Shown piece after piece: positions 50,828-59,377 of a DNA stretch of 64,000 nucleotides (position 1 is its first letter; the number at the start of each line of letters is the position of its first letter). A program made the position numbers and the translations under genes. The DNA lies in contig NZ_FNHV01000004.1 of assembly GCF_900103585.1 (NCBI RefSeq), positions 62,001-126,000 of the forward strand, in the 5' to 3' direction. This DNA is from Streptomyces sp. cf386. Its GTDB lineage: Bacteria; Actinomycetota; Actinomycetes; Streptomycetales; Streptomycetaceae. Under the pieces are notes generated by a model. That model saw only the letters and a program-made list of their open reading frames with translations, searched no databases and was not told the DNA's origin.

Positions 50828-53745
50828 GCGGGGTGGGTGAGTGGGGGAGTTCGGCCGGTGGGGAGGCGGAGAACGCGGGGAAGGCGGAGGAGGCGGAGAA
50901 CACAGAGAAGGTGGAGAAGGCGGAGAAGTTCGAGATGTCCGCCGACGAGCCGCCCACGGACTCCAAGCCGGCCACGGACGAGCCGAGTCGACAGAGGGAC
51001 TCCGAGCCCCGACCGGCCGACGCGGCACGCCGGGCGCTGCGGGCTGCGCGGGAGCGGCGAGAGGGGCGCGAAGGGCGGGAGGAGGCGCCGGGGAGGAGCG
51101 TGGGGCATGGGCATGGGGCGGTGCCGGGGGAATCGGCGGCTCGGGAGTCGGTGCCGGGGGATGTGGGGAGGCGGGGCGCGGGGGCGGCGGGTTTTGCGTG
51201 GCGGGGTTCGGTGGCGGGGGCGGCTGCGGGGGGTGTCACGGAGCGGGGTTCGGCGTCGGGGAGTGCCCCAGAGCAGGGCTCGGCGTCGGGGGATGTTGCG
51301 GGGCAGGGCGCGGCCGGGGAAGCCATCGGTCCTGGCCCAGCGGCGGGGGTGGAGAGTTCCGTAGGGCGGGGTGAGGCGTCGGGGCGTTCGGCAGGGCAGG
51401 GTGAGGCGTCCGCGACTTCGGCAGGGCCGGGTAAGGCGTCGGCGGAATCCGAGGGTCTGGATTCGGCGGCGAGGCCGCCGTCTGTCGGAGGGGAGTCGGA
51501 GCGGGAGAGGCACGACCACCCAGCACCTCGGCCGGGTGATGCGGCGCGTGCGGCGCTGCGGCGGGCGGTATCCCTTGCGGCCGGTGCCGGTGCCGGTGCC
51601 GGTGCGGGTGCGGGGTGGGCTGGTGCCGCCGGGGGAACTTCGGCGGAGGCTGCCGATGCCGTGTCGGGCGGAGGAGGGGCGCGTCCCGGTGCGGATGCGG
51701 ATCGAGGCGATGTCGCCGGGGGATCCTCGGCGGAGGCTGCCGATGCTGATGGCGTGTCGGGCGGGGGACGGGCGCGTCCTGATGCGGATTTGGATTTGGA
51801 TCGGGGCGGTGTCGCCGGGGGATCCTCGGTGGAGGCGTCCGACGCCGCGTCCCGCCGAGGAGAGGCACGTCCCGCGGATGTCGCCCGTGAGGCGTTGCGC
51901 GCCGCCCTGAAGGAGAGGCGGCTGGCTCAGGCGGACGCGGCTGACAAGCGAACCGAGGGCACACGACGGTCGCGCCGAACCGCGCCGACCGGTTCCGAGG
52001 GCCGACGAGGCGCGGGCAGCGGTGCAGAGGTCCGGCGTGTCCGTGATGTGCGGAGCTTGCTGGCGGGTGCCTTCCAGATGCCGCCCTTGGACTCGCCCGG
52101 CGATGACTCGGCTACGCCCGAACCGTCCGCGCAGCGGCGGAACCAGCCGACGAGCCCCACCTCGGCCTCGCGGTCAACTCCGGCCCCCGCCACACCTTCC
52201 TCCAAGACCACGGCACCCCTGCCGACCACCGACCGGCGCGCACTCAAGGGAGAGCCACCCACAGCGCACTCGGCGAGCACCAGCAACGAACCCTCATCTA
52301 CTCCGGCACCTACTCCGGCCGATCCCACCGCACCCACGATCGACCCCCGCGGCGATTCCGCAACCGCACCCGCCGCACCCCCCGCTCCCACAGCACCCTC
52401 TGCCCCCGCAGCGCCCTCCGCACCCCACACATCCCCCGATCCGGCCGCTCCCGCCACCCCTCAAGTCCCCCGTTCCATGGCCGCCCCCGGCCGCGACGGT
52501 GAACTCCGCCGTACCTTCCCCGCCTTCGCCCCCCGCCCCTCCGACGGCGGCGCCCGCTTCGCCGAGACCTGGTGGGGCAACGCCTGGGTGACCGCTCTGG
52601 AAGAGGGCGCCCTCGACCCCAAGCGGCTTGCCCGCGGACGCGGTTACGCGGAGCAGGGGCATGTCGACGCCATCACCGTGACGCCGGGGCTTGTGCTGGC
52701 CTATGTGCGGGGCAGTCGGCCGCGGCCCTACCGCGTGCAGGTGCGGTTGCGGACGCTCGACGACGCCGACTGGGCGCGGTTCCTGGACGCCGCGGCCGAT
52801 AGGCCGGGACATATCGCCGCGTTGCTCGACAAGGAGATGCCGCAGTCCCTCGCCCAGTGCGGCGTGCCCCTGCTGCCGGGCCCCGGCGACCTCGATCCGC
52901 ACTGCAGTTGCCCCGACCGCGCTCACCCCTGCAAGCACGCCGCCGCCCTCTGCTACCAGACCGCACGCCTGCTGGACGCCGACCCCTTCGTCCTGCTCCT
53001 GCTGCGCGGCCGAGGTGAACGCGGGCTGCTCGACGCCCTTTCCCGTCGCAACGCGGCCCGAGCGGCGCGTGCCGCCCAGGAGCGGGAGCCGGCGCCCCTC
53101 CCGGGCGTGCGGGCCACCGACGCCCTCACGCCGGACCGCCGACTCCCACCCCTGCCGCCCCCGTTGCCCGTACCCGCGCACCCGGAGCAGCCCCCGGTCT
53201 ACCCGGCGGCACCCGGCGGCCCGGACCCCTTCGCGCTGGACCAGTTGGCGACCGACGCCGCCGCCCGTGCCCACGCCCTGCTGAGCACCGGTCGCGATCC
53301 GGTCGCCGAAGTGACCCTGTGGCAGGACGCGGTACGGCTCGCCGCCGCCCGCCCCGGTTCCGGCCTCACCGCCACCACCCGTGCGCTGTACTCCTCGCTC
53401 GCCTCCGCCGCGGACCGCACGACGGCCGATCTGGCCCGCGCGGTCGCCGCCTGGCGTCAGGGCGGCCTGGAGGGTCTCGCCGTACTCGAAGAACCCTGGG
53501 ACCCACCCGCCGGCCGCTTCGACCGGGCCCGCCCCCTCCTCCTCGCCGCGGACCTCCCGGCCTTCCGCCCCTGGCGCAACCGCCTCACCCACCCCCGCGG
53601 CCATATACAGCTCCGCCTCGGCCGCGACGGCCTCTGGTACCCGTACGAGTCGGAACCGGGCCACGACGACTGGTGGCCCCGAGGCACCCCCGACCTCGAC
53701 CCGGTCGGCGCCCTGACCGGCCTGGGCACCTCGCCGGAAGGCTGA
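50824..53745 (+). CDS. SWIM zinc-finger protein with long low-complexity N-terminus
   Basis: A 973-residue protein. Residues 1 to about 550 are acidic and Gly/Ala/Ser/Pro-rich with repeated units (GGSSAEAADADGVSGG, DVAGGSSAEAADA, KASAESEG-type). A conserved region starts near WWGNAWVTALEEGALDPKRL and holds the SWIM finger C694-x-C696-x6-C703-x-H705 (CSCPDRAHPCKH). The C-terminal domain has ARAHALLSTG and PWDPPAGRFDRARPLLLAAD. The partner SNF2 ATPase overlaps it. The long repetitive N-terminus is unusual, and similar motifs occur in all three frames. Confidence 0.9.
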   Translation: MSGVGEWGSSAGGEAENAGKAEEAENTEKVEKAEKFEMSADEPPTDSKPATDEPSRQRDSEPRPADAARRALRAARERREGREGREEAPGRSVGHGHGAVPGESAARESVPGDVGRRGAGAAGFAWRGSVAGAAAGGVTERGSASGSAPEQGSASGDVAGQGAAGEAIGPGPAAGVESSVGRGEASGRSAGQGEASATSAGPGKASAESEGLDSAARPPSVGGESERERHDHPAPRPGDAARAALRRAVSLAAGAGAGAGAGAGWAGAAGGTSAEAADAVSGGGGARPGADADRGDVAGGSSAEAADADGVSGGGRARPDADLDLDRGGVAGGSSVEASDAASRRGEARPADVAREALRAALKERRLAQADAADKRTEGTRRSRRTAPTGSEGRRGAGSGAEVRRVRDVRSLLAGAFQMPPLDSPGDDSATPEPSAQRRNQPTSPTSASRSTPAPATPSSKTTAPLPTTDRRALKGEPPTAHSASTSNEPSSTPAPTPADPTAPTIDPRGDSATAPAAPPAPTAPSAPAAPSAPHTSPDPAAPATPQVPRSMAAPGRDGELRRTFPAFAPRPSDGGARFAETWWGNAWVTALEEGALDPKRLARGRGYAEQGHVDAITVTPGLVLAYVRGSRPRPYRVQVRLRTLDDADWARFLDAAADRPGHIAALLDKEMPQSLAQCGVPLLPGPGDLDPHCSCPDRAHPCKHAAALCYQTARLLDADPFVLLLLRGRGERGLLDALSRRNAARAARAAQEREPAPLPGVRATDALTPDRRLPPLPPPLPVPAHPEQPPVYPAAPGGPDPFALDQLATDAAARAHALLSTGRDPVAEVTLWQDAVRLAAARPGSGLTATTRALYSSLASAADRTTADLARAVAAWRQGGLEGLAVLEEPWDPPAGRFDRARPLLLAADLPAFRPWRNRLTHPRGHIQLRLGRDGLWYPYESEPGHDDWWPRGTPDLDPVGALTGLGTSPEG

Positions 53746-53876
53746 CAAGGCCCAAGAGCGGTGCACGACAACGAACGTTGTGGAAGCCGACACTTGAGCC
53801 GCTCCACGAGCCACTACACTGCCGCGATGTCGCCGTGCGACACAGCAACTGGCCGAAAATCAACGGTGGGAGAGAC

Positions 53877-54863
53877 ATGGCAACGGGGGGATGGGGTCCG
53901 GGAACGGGCTCGGGACAACCCGGCAACAACGGACCGGGCGGCCCGGGTTGGGGCAATCCTCCGGGGGCGCCGGCCAACAACCCCTACGGGCCTCCGCCCG
54001 CGGGCGGCCCATACGGCCCGCCCGCGCCGAACCCCTATCCGAACCAGAACCCGTTCCCGTACGGACCACCGGCCCCCACTCCCGCGCCCCGCCGCCGCAG
54101 CCGCAGCCGCCTGTGGTACTTCTCCGTCTTCTTCCTCGCCGGCGCCGTCCTCCGCTCCGCGCACCGTGTCGCCACCCGGCTCTTCGTGCAGGAGGGCGAC
54201 GGCCGGATCGAGGACCGCACCGTGGACCGGGTCCAAGTGGCCCGCACGGTGCTCGGCGTCATCGCCACCCTCGCACTGATCCTGGTCTACGGCGTGGAGG
54301 CGGACCGATGGGAGGACGCGGGGACGGACGGCGTCGCCAACCTGATCATCGCCCCGGTCCTGCTGATCTGCGCCGGACCGCTGGTCATCCTCGGGTTCAT
54401 CCTCTACGCACCCCCGCAACAGCGGCCGCTGCTGCGCTCCCGGCTCCGTGCCCCGCTCCAGGCGGTCGGCTGGTACGTGCTGACGGTGGTTGTCATCGGC
54501 GGGGTCCTCTACGTGGCGGCCCAGAGCGCACTCGACAACCGCAGGGACTGGTTCGGCTATGTGATCGCCTTCGCGGCGTTGGCCGTGATCGTGTGGGGGT
54601 TTCCCTTCTTCTTCATGGCGTCGCTGTACTCGGCGCGCAGCGCCTTCAACACCGCCCACGTCCACGCGATGCTGCCGCCCGTGATCACCACGGTCCTGGT
54701 GTGGGTGCTCGCGGTCTTCAACCTGATCGACAGCGGCATGCCCAAGGGCCCGCCGGTCTTCCAGTTCTGCTCCCTGCTGGGCGGGCCGCTGTCCGTGACC
54801 GCCGTGTCGCTGTGGGAGCTGCGGCGGATGCGGAACCGGTACGGGATCACCGTCCGCGGCTGA
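53877..54863 (+). CDS. Membrane protein with Gly/Pro-rich N-terminus
   Basis: A 328-residue protein. Residues 1-75 are Gly/Pro/Asn-rich (GWGPGTGSGQPGNNGPGG and NPYGPPPAGGPYGPP), a common cytoplasmic tail in Streptomyces membrane proteins. They are followed by a basic patch (PRRRSRSRLWYFS) and about six TMs (VFFLAGAVL, VLGVIATLALILVYG, LIIAPVLLICAGPLVILGFIL, YVLTVVVIGGVLYVA, VIAFAALAVIVWGFPFFF, ITTVLVWVLAVFNLI). No catalytic motif is seen. ATG 53877 has a GGTGGGAGAG site. Confidence 0.85.
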   Translation: MATGGWGPGTGSGQPGNNGPGGPGWGNPPGAPANNPYGPPPAGGPYGPPAPNPYPNQNPFPYGPPAPTPAPRRRSRSRLWYFSVFFLAGAVLRSAHRVATRLFVQEGDGRIEDRTVDRVQVARTVLGVIATLALILVYGVEADRWEDAGTDGVANLIIAPVLLICAGPLVILGFILYAPPQQRPLLRSRLRAPLQAVGWYVLTVVVIGGVLYVAAQSALDNRRDWFGYVIAFAALAVIVWGFPFFFMASLYSARSAFNTAHVHAMLPPVITTVLVWVLAVFNLIDSGMPKGPPVFQFCSLLGGPLSVTAVSLWELRRMRNRYGITVRG

Positions 54864-54980
54864 GCCGGGGCGGCGTTCCGTGAAGGCCGTGTGAGAGTTC
54901 CCCGCTGATCTGCGGGAGCCAGGTGTGGGGACGTGGGGTCCCCGGGTCCGGTGTTCAGCTTCGGACGTTAGCGTGGAGCG

Positions 54981-55088
54981 GTGAGTGAGACGAAGACCCC
55001 TGCCCTCCAGTACCGCTTCGACGGCCCCTAAGACGCCCCGGTCCTCATCCTCGGCCCTTCGCTCGGCACGACGTGGCACAGGTTGTAG
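54981..55088 (+). pseudogene. pcaD: 5' remnant of pcaD (3-oxoadipate enol-lactonase)
   Basis: From GTG 54981 the frame reads SETKTPALQYRFDGP, an in-frame TAA at 55029-55031, then DAPVLILGPSLGTTWH, which is the highly conserved N-terminus of Streptomyces PcaD. After TTWH (55079) homology ends, and a second stop follows at 55086. More than 85% of an alpha/beta hydrolase gene is missing. This marks a deletion or insertion breakpoint at about 55080; the rest of the beta-ketoadipate operon is absent. Confidence 0.8.
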
Positions 55089-55494
55089 AGACCGTCCACG
55101 GGCGCCCAGGCGGTCCAGGGCAGTTGCGTATTGCCAGGTCAGGGCCCTATTGTCCGGGGGAGTCCGCACAGTTGGTGAGAGCTGTGTGAGAGCGCAGGGA
55201 GACGACGAAGCCCCGCCGGGGTGCTTCCGGCGGGGCTTCTGTGAACAGCGATCTACGATGGCGCGCAGGGGCCGGCCTGGGTCCCGTTGTACTCCGGCAC
55301 GCCGCTTTCAAGAACGCGGAGCAAAGAGGCAGTGACGACGCGTAGTCGTGCGGCGCTCCGCCCCGGTCAGCGCGGTCAGTGCCCCGGTCGCGACCCGTGC
55401 CCGACCGCCGGCCGAGCTCGCGGCCGGCCTCGTCGTCCCGCTGTGACCTGTATGTTCGCACTCGTCGTCACCAGGGCTCCTACGGCAGCCGGTA
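55089..55494. other. Breakpoint-to-IS interval without a gene; contains a strong hairpin
   Basis: Apart from a perfect 13-bp hairpin at 55207-55239 (GAAGCCCCGCCGG and CCGGCGGGGCTTC, loop GGTGCTT) there is no convincing gene, tRNA or att site. The hairpin resembles a terminator. Codon usage is not coding-like in any frame. Confidence 0.55.
55207..55239. terminator. 13-bp perfect hairpin
   Basis: Arms GAAGCCCCGCCGG and CCGGCGGGGCTTC with a seven-base loop; downstream of the broken pcaD remnant and probably left over from a lost gene or the terminator of one. Confidence 0.75.
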
Positions 55495-55955
55495 GCCGCC
55501 TGGACCTACCTGGAAGGGCTGCTGCGCAAGCCCGGGGCGACCACGCTGGACGAGGCCCGCGCGGCGGGGCAGTTCACCCCGGTGCACGACGCCTGGTGGA
55601 AGGCCGCCAGCCGCGCACACGGGGACGCGGCCGGCACTCGTGCGCTGATCGAGGTTCTGCTGCTGCACCGGCGTATGAGCCACGACCACGTCATCGCCGG
55701 GATTGCCGCCGCCCTGCGGGCCGGGGCCCTGACCGTGGATGCGGTGGCCCTGGAAGCACGCCGGACCGCCGGACGCGTAACTCCTGGCGAGGCGGGCCCG
55801 TACACGGCGCTGGGCCCTTTCGCCTCTCCGGTGGCGTTGCTCACCGCGCGCAGGCCGGCCGAGCTGCCCCCGGACCCCGGCCGCTGCCTTCGGTGGCCGC
55901 CTACGACCAACTCCTGCGTCATACCCGGCCACCGGCCGGGCGTCCTACCAGATGA
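55495..55955 (+). pseudogene. istA: IS21-family istA 3' remnant (frameshifted)
   Basis: The rightward reading contains AWTYLEGLLRKPGATTLDEA and ALIEVLLLHRRMSHDHVIAG followed by AAALRAGALTVDAVALEARR, typical of the C-terminus of IS21/IstA transposases. Near 55880 the frame shifts; in the new frame it continues PLPSVAAYDQLLRHTRPP and stops at 55953-55955. The catalytic core and the left end of the element are gone. An istB remnant follows immediately, as in intact IS21. Confidence 0.75.
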
Positions 55956-55967
55956 GGGAGCCCCGCC

Positions 55968-56268
55968 ATGAGCGTCACCCGTCACCGCGACCTGACCGAA
56001 CCGGCTGCCGACGCGGCCATCGACCCGGCCGCCATCCCTGCCCCGGCAAGTCACACCTGCTGATCGCGTTGGGCACTGAGGCCGCGATGGCCGGCTTCCG
56101 GGTCAAGTACGTCCTGGCCACCAAGCGTGTCAGCGAGCTCGTCGAGGCCGCCGGCGAATAGCTGTTGACCAAGACAATCGCCGCTATGGTCGGGTCGATC
56201 TCCTCTGCATGGACGAGCTGGGCTATATGGAGCTGGACCGGCGCGGCGCCGAGACTGTCCGTTTCTGA
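55968..56268 (+). pseudogene. istB: IS21-family istB remnant (deleted and frameshifted)
   Basis: ATG 55968 begins SVTRHRDLTEPAADAAID, an IstB-type N-terminus. It is then joined by deletion to a later part in another frame: GKSHLLIALGTEAAMAGFRV (Walker A end) with KYVLATKRVSELVEAAGE and a stop at 56159. A third frame continues RYGRVDLLCMDELGYMELDR (Walker B) with RRGAETVRF and a stop at 56266. The element is dead. Confidence 0.8.
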
Positions 56269-56319
56269 GCCGACATGCCAAGCGCAGGTCTCCGGGTGTG
56301 CCGGGGTGGGTGGCGGTCC

Positions 56320-56979
56320 TCAGCCGATCCCGGACGGACCGCAGGTCTGAGCCGCGTGGAGCGGCACGGCCAGGGTCAGCACGACGGCGGTGGCGACAGT
56401 GGCGAGCCATACCGCGTACAGCGCTACCGGCCGCGCCCGACGACGCGAGATCACCCAAGCGAACCACCCGGCCAACGAACCGGCGGCCAGCGCCGCCACG
56501 AGGCACAGGACCACCACAGTCCCCGAGACCGGATCCACGGCCGCATTCGCCGAGCAGTAGGTATTGTCGTTCGTCACCGAGGTGGCCAGCAGCACCAAGA
56601 GGATCGTGGCTGCCGACATCGTCCAGGCCACGGCGGCCAGCACCCAGTACAGCCCCCTGGGCCAGGACCGCAGGGCGCCCGCCAGAACGGCGAACATCAG
56701 CAGAAGCGGCACCGCCATCAGCACAAACGGCCCGCCGATCGCCTGCGCCACCCCCAACAGGCCCGGGCGGTACCGGTTGACCTGGGGGTCGTCAGCCCAG
56801 TAAAAGCCCCTGAACGCCGCACACACCGACGTGATGACCACCAGTGTGGCCAGCACGTACGCATGGACACGGGCCCGGGGCGCGTCCGGGAAGGACGCGG
56901 GCCAGAGGATGTCCCGGAACCGGCCTTCCGCCTCCGGGCCAGCGGCGGCCCTGCGGCGATCTGCGATCACCAGTCTCAC
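56320..56979 (-). CDS. Four-TM membrane protein of unknown family
   Basis: A 219-residue protein from GTG 56979 (RLVIADRRRAAAGPEAEG), preceded by GGGGAGAG. A longer start reaching 57090 is less likely. It has four predicted TMs: YVLATLVVITSVCAAFRG, GGPFVLMAVPLLLMFAVLAG, WVLAAVAWTMSAATILLVLL, and a last pair in VVVLCLVAALAAGSLAGWFA and VALYAVWLATVATAVVLTL. There is a short Cys-containing loop. No family is recognised. It lies between the IS21 relic and the LysE fragment. Confidence 0.7.
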   Translation of the reverse strand: MRLVIADRRRAAAGPEAEGRFRDILWPASFPDAPRARVHAYVLATLVVITSVCAAFRGFYWADDPQVNRYRPGLLGVAQAIGGPFVLMAVPLLLMFAVLAGALRSWPRGLYWVLAAVAWTMSAATILLVLLATSVTNDNTYCSANAAVDPVSGTVVVLCLVAALAAGSLAGWFAWVISRRRARPVALYAVWLATVATAVVLTLAVPLHAAQTCGPSGIG

Positions 56980-57171
56980 GTCCCACTCTCCCCTCGTAGG
57001 CTGTCTGCTCCCCACAGGCACACATCGTGAGAGTCGGGAACCCATACGATCCTGGCTTATCGCGAGCGCGCACCGTATCCGTGAAACCACGTAAGAAGCC
57101 GCGTCTGATACGAGCGGTCACAAAACGACAGAACTCCTTGGTCTGGACTGGTTTGACGAACCGCCACCACC

Positions 57172-57501
57172 TCAGGCGGAGGTGAAGACGAGTGAGACGC
57201 CGAGGGCGACCAGAACGGTGCCGATGGTGCGGTTGAGCGCCGCCTGACGGCGCAGCATCCTGGCGCGCAGGACCGCGGAGGAGAAGAGCACGGCTGCCAG
57301 ACCGAACCAGACCAGGTGGGCGAGGGACATGAACACGCCGTATCCGATCTGCTGGAACAGCGGCGTGTCGTGGTGGACGACCTGGGTGTAGGTGCTCACG
57401 ACGAAAAGCATCGTCTTCGGGTTGAGGGCGTTGGTGAGGAAACCGGTCCGCAGTGCGCGGGCCGATGAGATCGTCGCGTCGTCCGGGGAACTGGTCGTCT
57501 C
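57172..57501 (-). pseudogene. LysE-family amino-acid exporter, 3' fragment only
   Basis: The frame reads ISSARALRTGFLTNALNPKT, then MLFVVSTYTQVVHHDTPLF, with further TMs to LVALGVSLVFTSA. This is the C-terminal half of a LysE/RhtB exporter. There is no N-terminal half and no proper start; the reading begins directly after the TGA of the adjacent leftward gene, in the same frame. The fragment is probably a deletion fusion product. Confidence 0.75.
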
Positions 57502-58056
57502 TCAGAGGGTCGGGAAGACCGCCGCGAAGAAGAACCACAGCAGTACGGCCCAGAAGACCGCCGCTGCCAGAGACACGAGCAGGGAGCTGCGCCATCTGAG
57601 CACCAGGAACGGGAAGAGGGCCGGGAGCGCCCAGAAACCGGCCACGTCGATCGACATGCGGGCGGCCTGGCTGAGGGTTCCCGCGTGCCCCGCGGAGATA
57701 CGCCGCAACAGCCGCTGGGAGACGAAGCCGTACAGGCCGAAGACGATCGGGAAGGACCACAGCGGAGTGATCGTGACCAGTTCGGACTCGTCGAGCTCGT
57801 TGAACATGACCAGATAGACACAGGCGGCCCCCAGCACACCGGCAATGAGGGCGGTCACGTAGAGGGCGGTCAAGGCTGCCGGCTCCACCGACGTGGTCGG
57901 CTCGGGAACAGGGCTGGGCGTGAGCGCGGGCGAGGCGTACGGAACATCGGCAGCCGGAGCCGGGACCACCCGGTGGCAGTGGGGGCAACGGACGTTCTGC
58001 CCGGCACGGTCGGCCGGGGCTGAGATCAAGTGCCCGCATGAGGCGTGGAATTCCAT
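57502..58056 (-). CDS. Zinc-ribbon membrane protein
   Basis: A 184-residue protein starting MEFHASCGHLISAPADRAGQ. It has an N-terminal CxxC pair arrangement (ASCGH...VRCPHCHRVVPA) like a zinc ribbon, a Pro/Ala linker, and four TMs (ALYVTALIAGVLGAACVYLV, LWSFPIVFGLYGFV, FWALPALFPFLVLRW, and LLVSLAAAVFWAVLLWFFFA). ATG 58056 is chosen because the ribbon begins at once. It may be truncated at the C-terminus, where it is joined in frame to the LysE fragment after its stop. Confidence 0.7.
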   Translation of the reverse strand: MEFHASCGHLISAPADRAGQNVRCPHCHRVVPAPAADVPYASPALTPSPVPEPTTSVEPAALTALYVTALIAGVLGAACVYLVMFNELDESELVTITPLWSFPIVFGLYGFVSQRLLRRISAGHAGTLSQAARMSIDVAGFWALPALFPFLVLRWRSSLLVSLAAAVFWAVLLWFFFAAVFPTL

Positions 58057-58308
58057 TTGCTGACGGTCCACTCGTTTCCTTCCCTGTACCGCCCTGGTGC
58101 TGCTCGCCGGCCGGCGACACGGCGGTCGGCTGAACCGGCTCCGACTGGAAAGCGAAGGCGCCCGAGAGCGGCCGGCCTGCGCCGAGGTGCGGCTCGTGAA
58201 CGAGTTTCTTCGCTGTGTGACTCCCTGCCATCCGTGGAAATACGTAATCACTCACGGTGTTCGTGAAGCATCTGCCAGCTTCCGGCGTTGTTGACGAGCG
58301 CCTTGGTG

Positions 58309-58630
58309 CTACGGACGCTTCCTGATCGTGGCTGGCCGTCGATGGTTCCGGTCCAGCTCAGCGGATGGCTCCGGCCAGTTCACGACCGGCAGCCGTGGCA
58401 GCCCGATCCGGGGTGCTACCCAGGTGTTCGTGTCGTCTACCTAGGGTTTTGGCCCAGACCAGTTCGCACGGCAGCGCTGCCAGCCGAATCCCCACCTCTG
58501 GATTGAGCCGCGCCAGTTGAGGGTGGGGACCTGCGTCTTTTTTCAGTTCGCGCGGCGGGTCCTGGCCGAACGGAAGAAGCGGCCCGTCGACATCGAGGGA
58601 TAGCAGCGGGCGCTTTGCCTGATCGGTCAT
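58309..58630 (-). pseudogene. Frameshifted HAD-family protein gene
   Basis: From ATG 58630 the reading gives TDQAKRPLLSLDVDGPLLPF, a HAD motif I (DVDGPLLP), then PEVGIRLAALPCELVWAKTL. Near 58440 the frame breaks; in another frame it continues TNTWVAPRIGLPRLPVVNWP and ends at a TAG (58309-58311). This matches the Streptomyces HAD-domain family in which VWATTW...W.AP.LGLP is expected. The C-terminal catalytic part is missing, so it is decayed. Confidence 0.75.
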
Positions 58631-59137
58631 GCTGCACTGGCCTCCTCACGCTGTATGGGCGCTGTCGCCGACCCCATGACGGGAGTGCGCATGGGCCCGG
58701 CGGGCGCAGTCGCGCAGCAGGTCATGCGGCGGCCAGCGCGGCGCGCCGGAAGAATCCACGCCAGGTGAGGTGAGGCAAGGTGCGACTCCGACGAGTGGCG
58801 GGGGAGCGGGAAGAGCGCGGGCGCGGCGCCCGGCGATCCCACCTCGCCTGGCTCCGGCCCGTCCCCGGAACTGCGGTCGTGCCGACTTGCTGGAACTCGA
58901 ACGTGCGACCGATCGGCCCACCCGCGACACGTGAGGGACAGCCAGGACCGCGGTGCCCGTGGCTCGCACACCTGGTGTCGACGGTGATGCTGCGACATGG
59001 GACGGACCTCGCCCCCGGTTCCCTCCGGCACCGCTTCGTATGCATGAGAATTCCGGGGTTGAGCTACCGGCCGGGGATGGTGCTGCCGTGTCCGGCGGGA
59101 CCTCTGTCCGCGGGAAGGCGGCAGGGGTCCCATGTGA
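58631..59137. other. 507-base interval without a supported gene
   Basis: Several open frames exist on both strands, but none has an appropriate start, codon bias or recognisable family. It could be degraded sequence of the same island. Confidence 0.5.
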
Positions 59138-59377
59138 TCAATCGTCGTCGGCTCCATCGGATTCTGCGGCCGCGGCCGCGCTCTCGGCGCGGTCCAGGAT
59201 GCGGGTCAGATCCGTGAGGTCGGTGGCAGTCGGATCCGGTGCGACCGTGGTGGTGGCGACCCCGGACGGCTGTCGGCCGCCGCCGCCCGCGTCGCGGTCC
59301 GTACCGCAGGCGGCGGTGAGGGCGGCACAGAGCATCACCCCGGCGGCCAGGGCCGCACCGCGGGCCGGCAGCGTCAC
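59138..59377 (-). CDS. Small lipoprotein
   Basis: A 79-residue protein with GTG start overlapping the upstream stop (GTGA). Signal region TLPARGAALAAGVMLCAALTAAC ends with a lipobox (LTAAC; the cysteine is near residue 23). The mature part is short and low-complexity (Gly/Pro/Thr then an acidic Ala-rich helix, ILDRAESAAAAAESDGADDD). No family is recognised. It is co-translated with the secreted helical protein gene upstream, downstream of a two-component system. Confidence 0.7.
   Translation of the reverse strand: MTLPARGAALAAGVMLCAALTAACGTDRDAGGGGRQPSGVATTTVAPDPTATDLTDLTRILDRAESAAAAAESDGADDD

Noticed and set aside
55090..55380. tRNA gene or attachment site near the breakpoint
   Set aside because: No cloverleaf or CCA-end arrangement could be drawn; the hairpin at 55207 is a simple perfect stem.
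58627..59217. Open frames on both strands between the HAD relic and the small lipoprotein gene
   Set aside because: Codon bias is weak, starts lack ribosome sites, and no family resemblance was seen.
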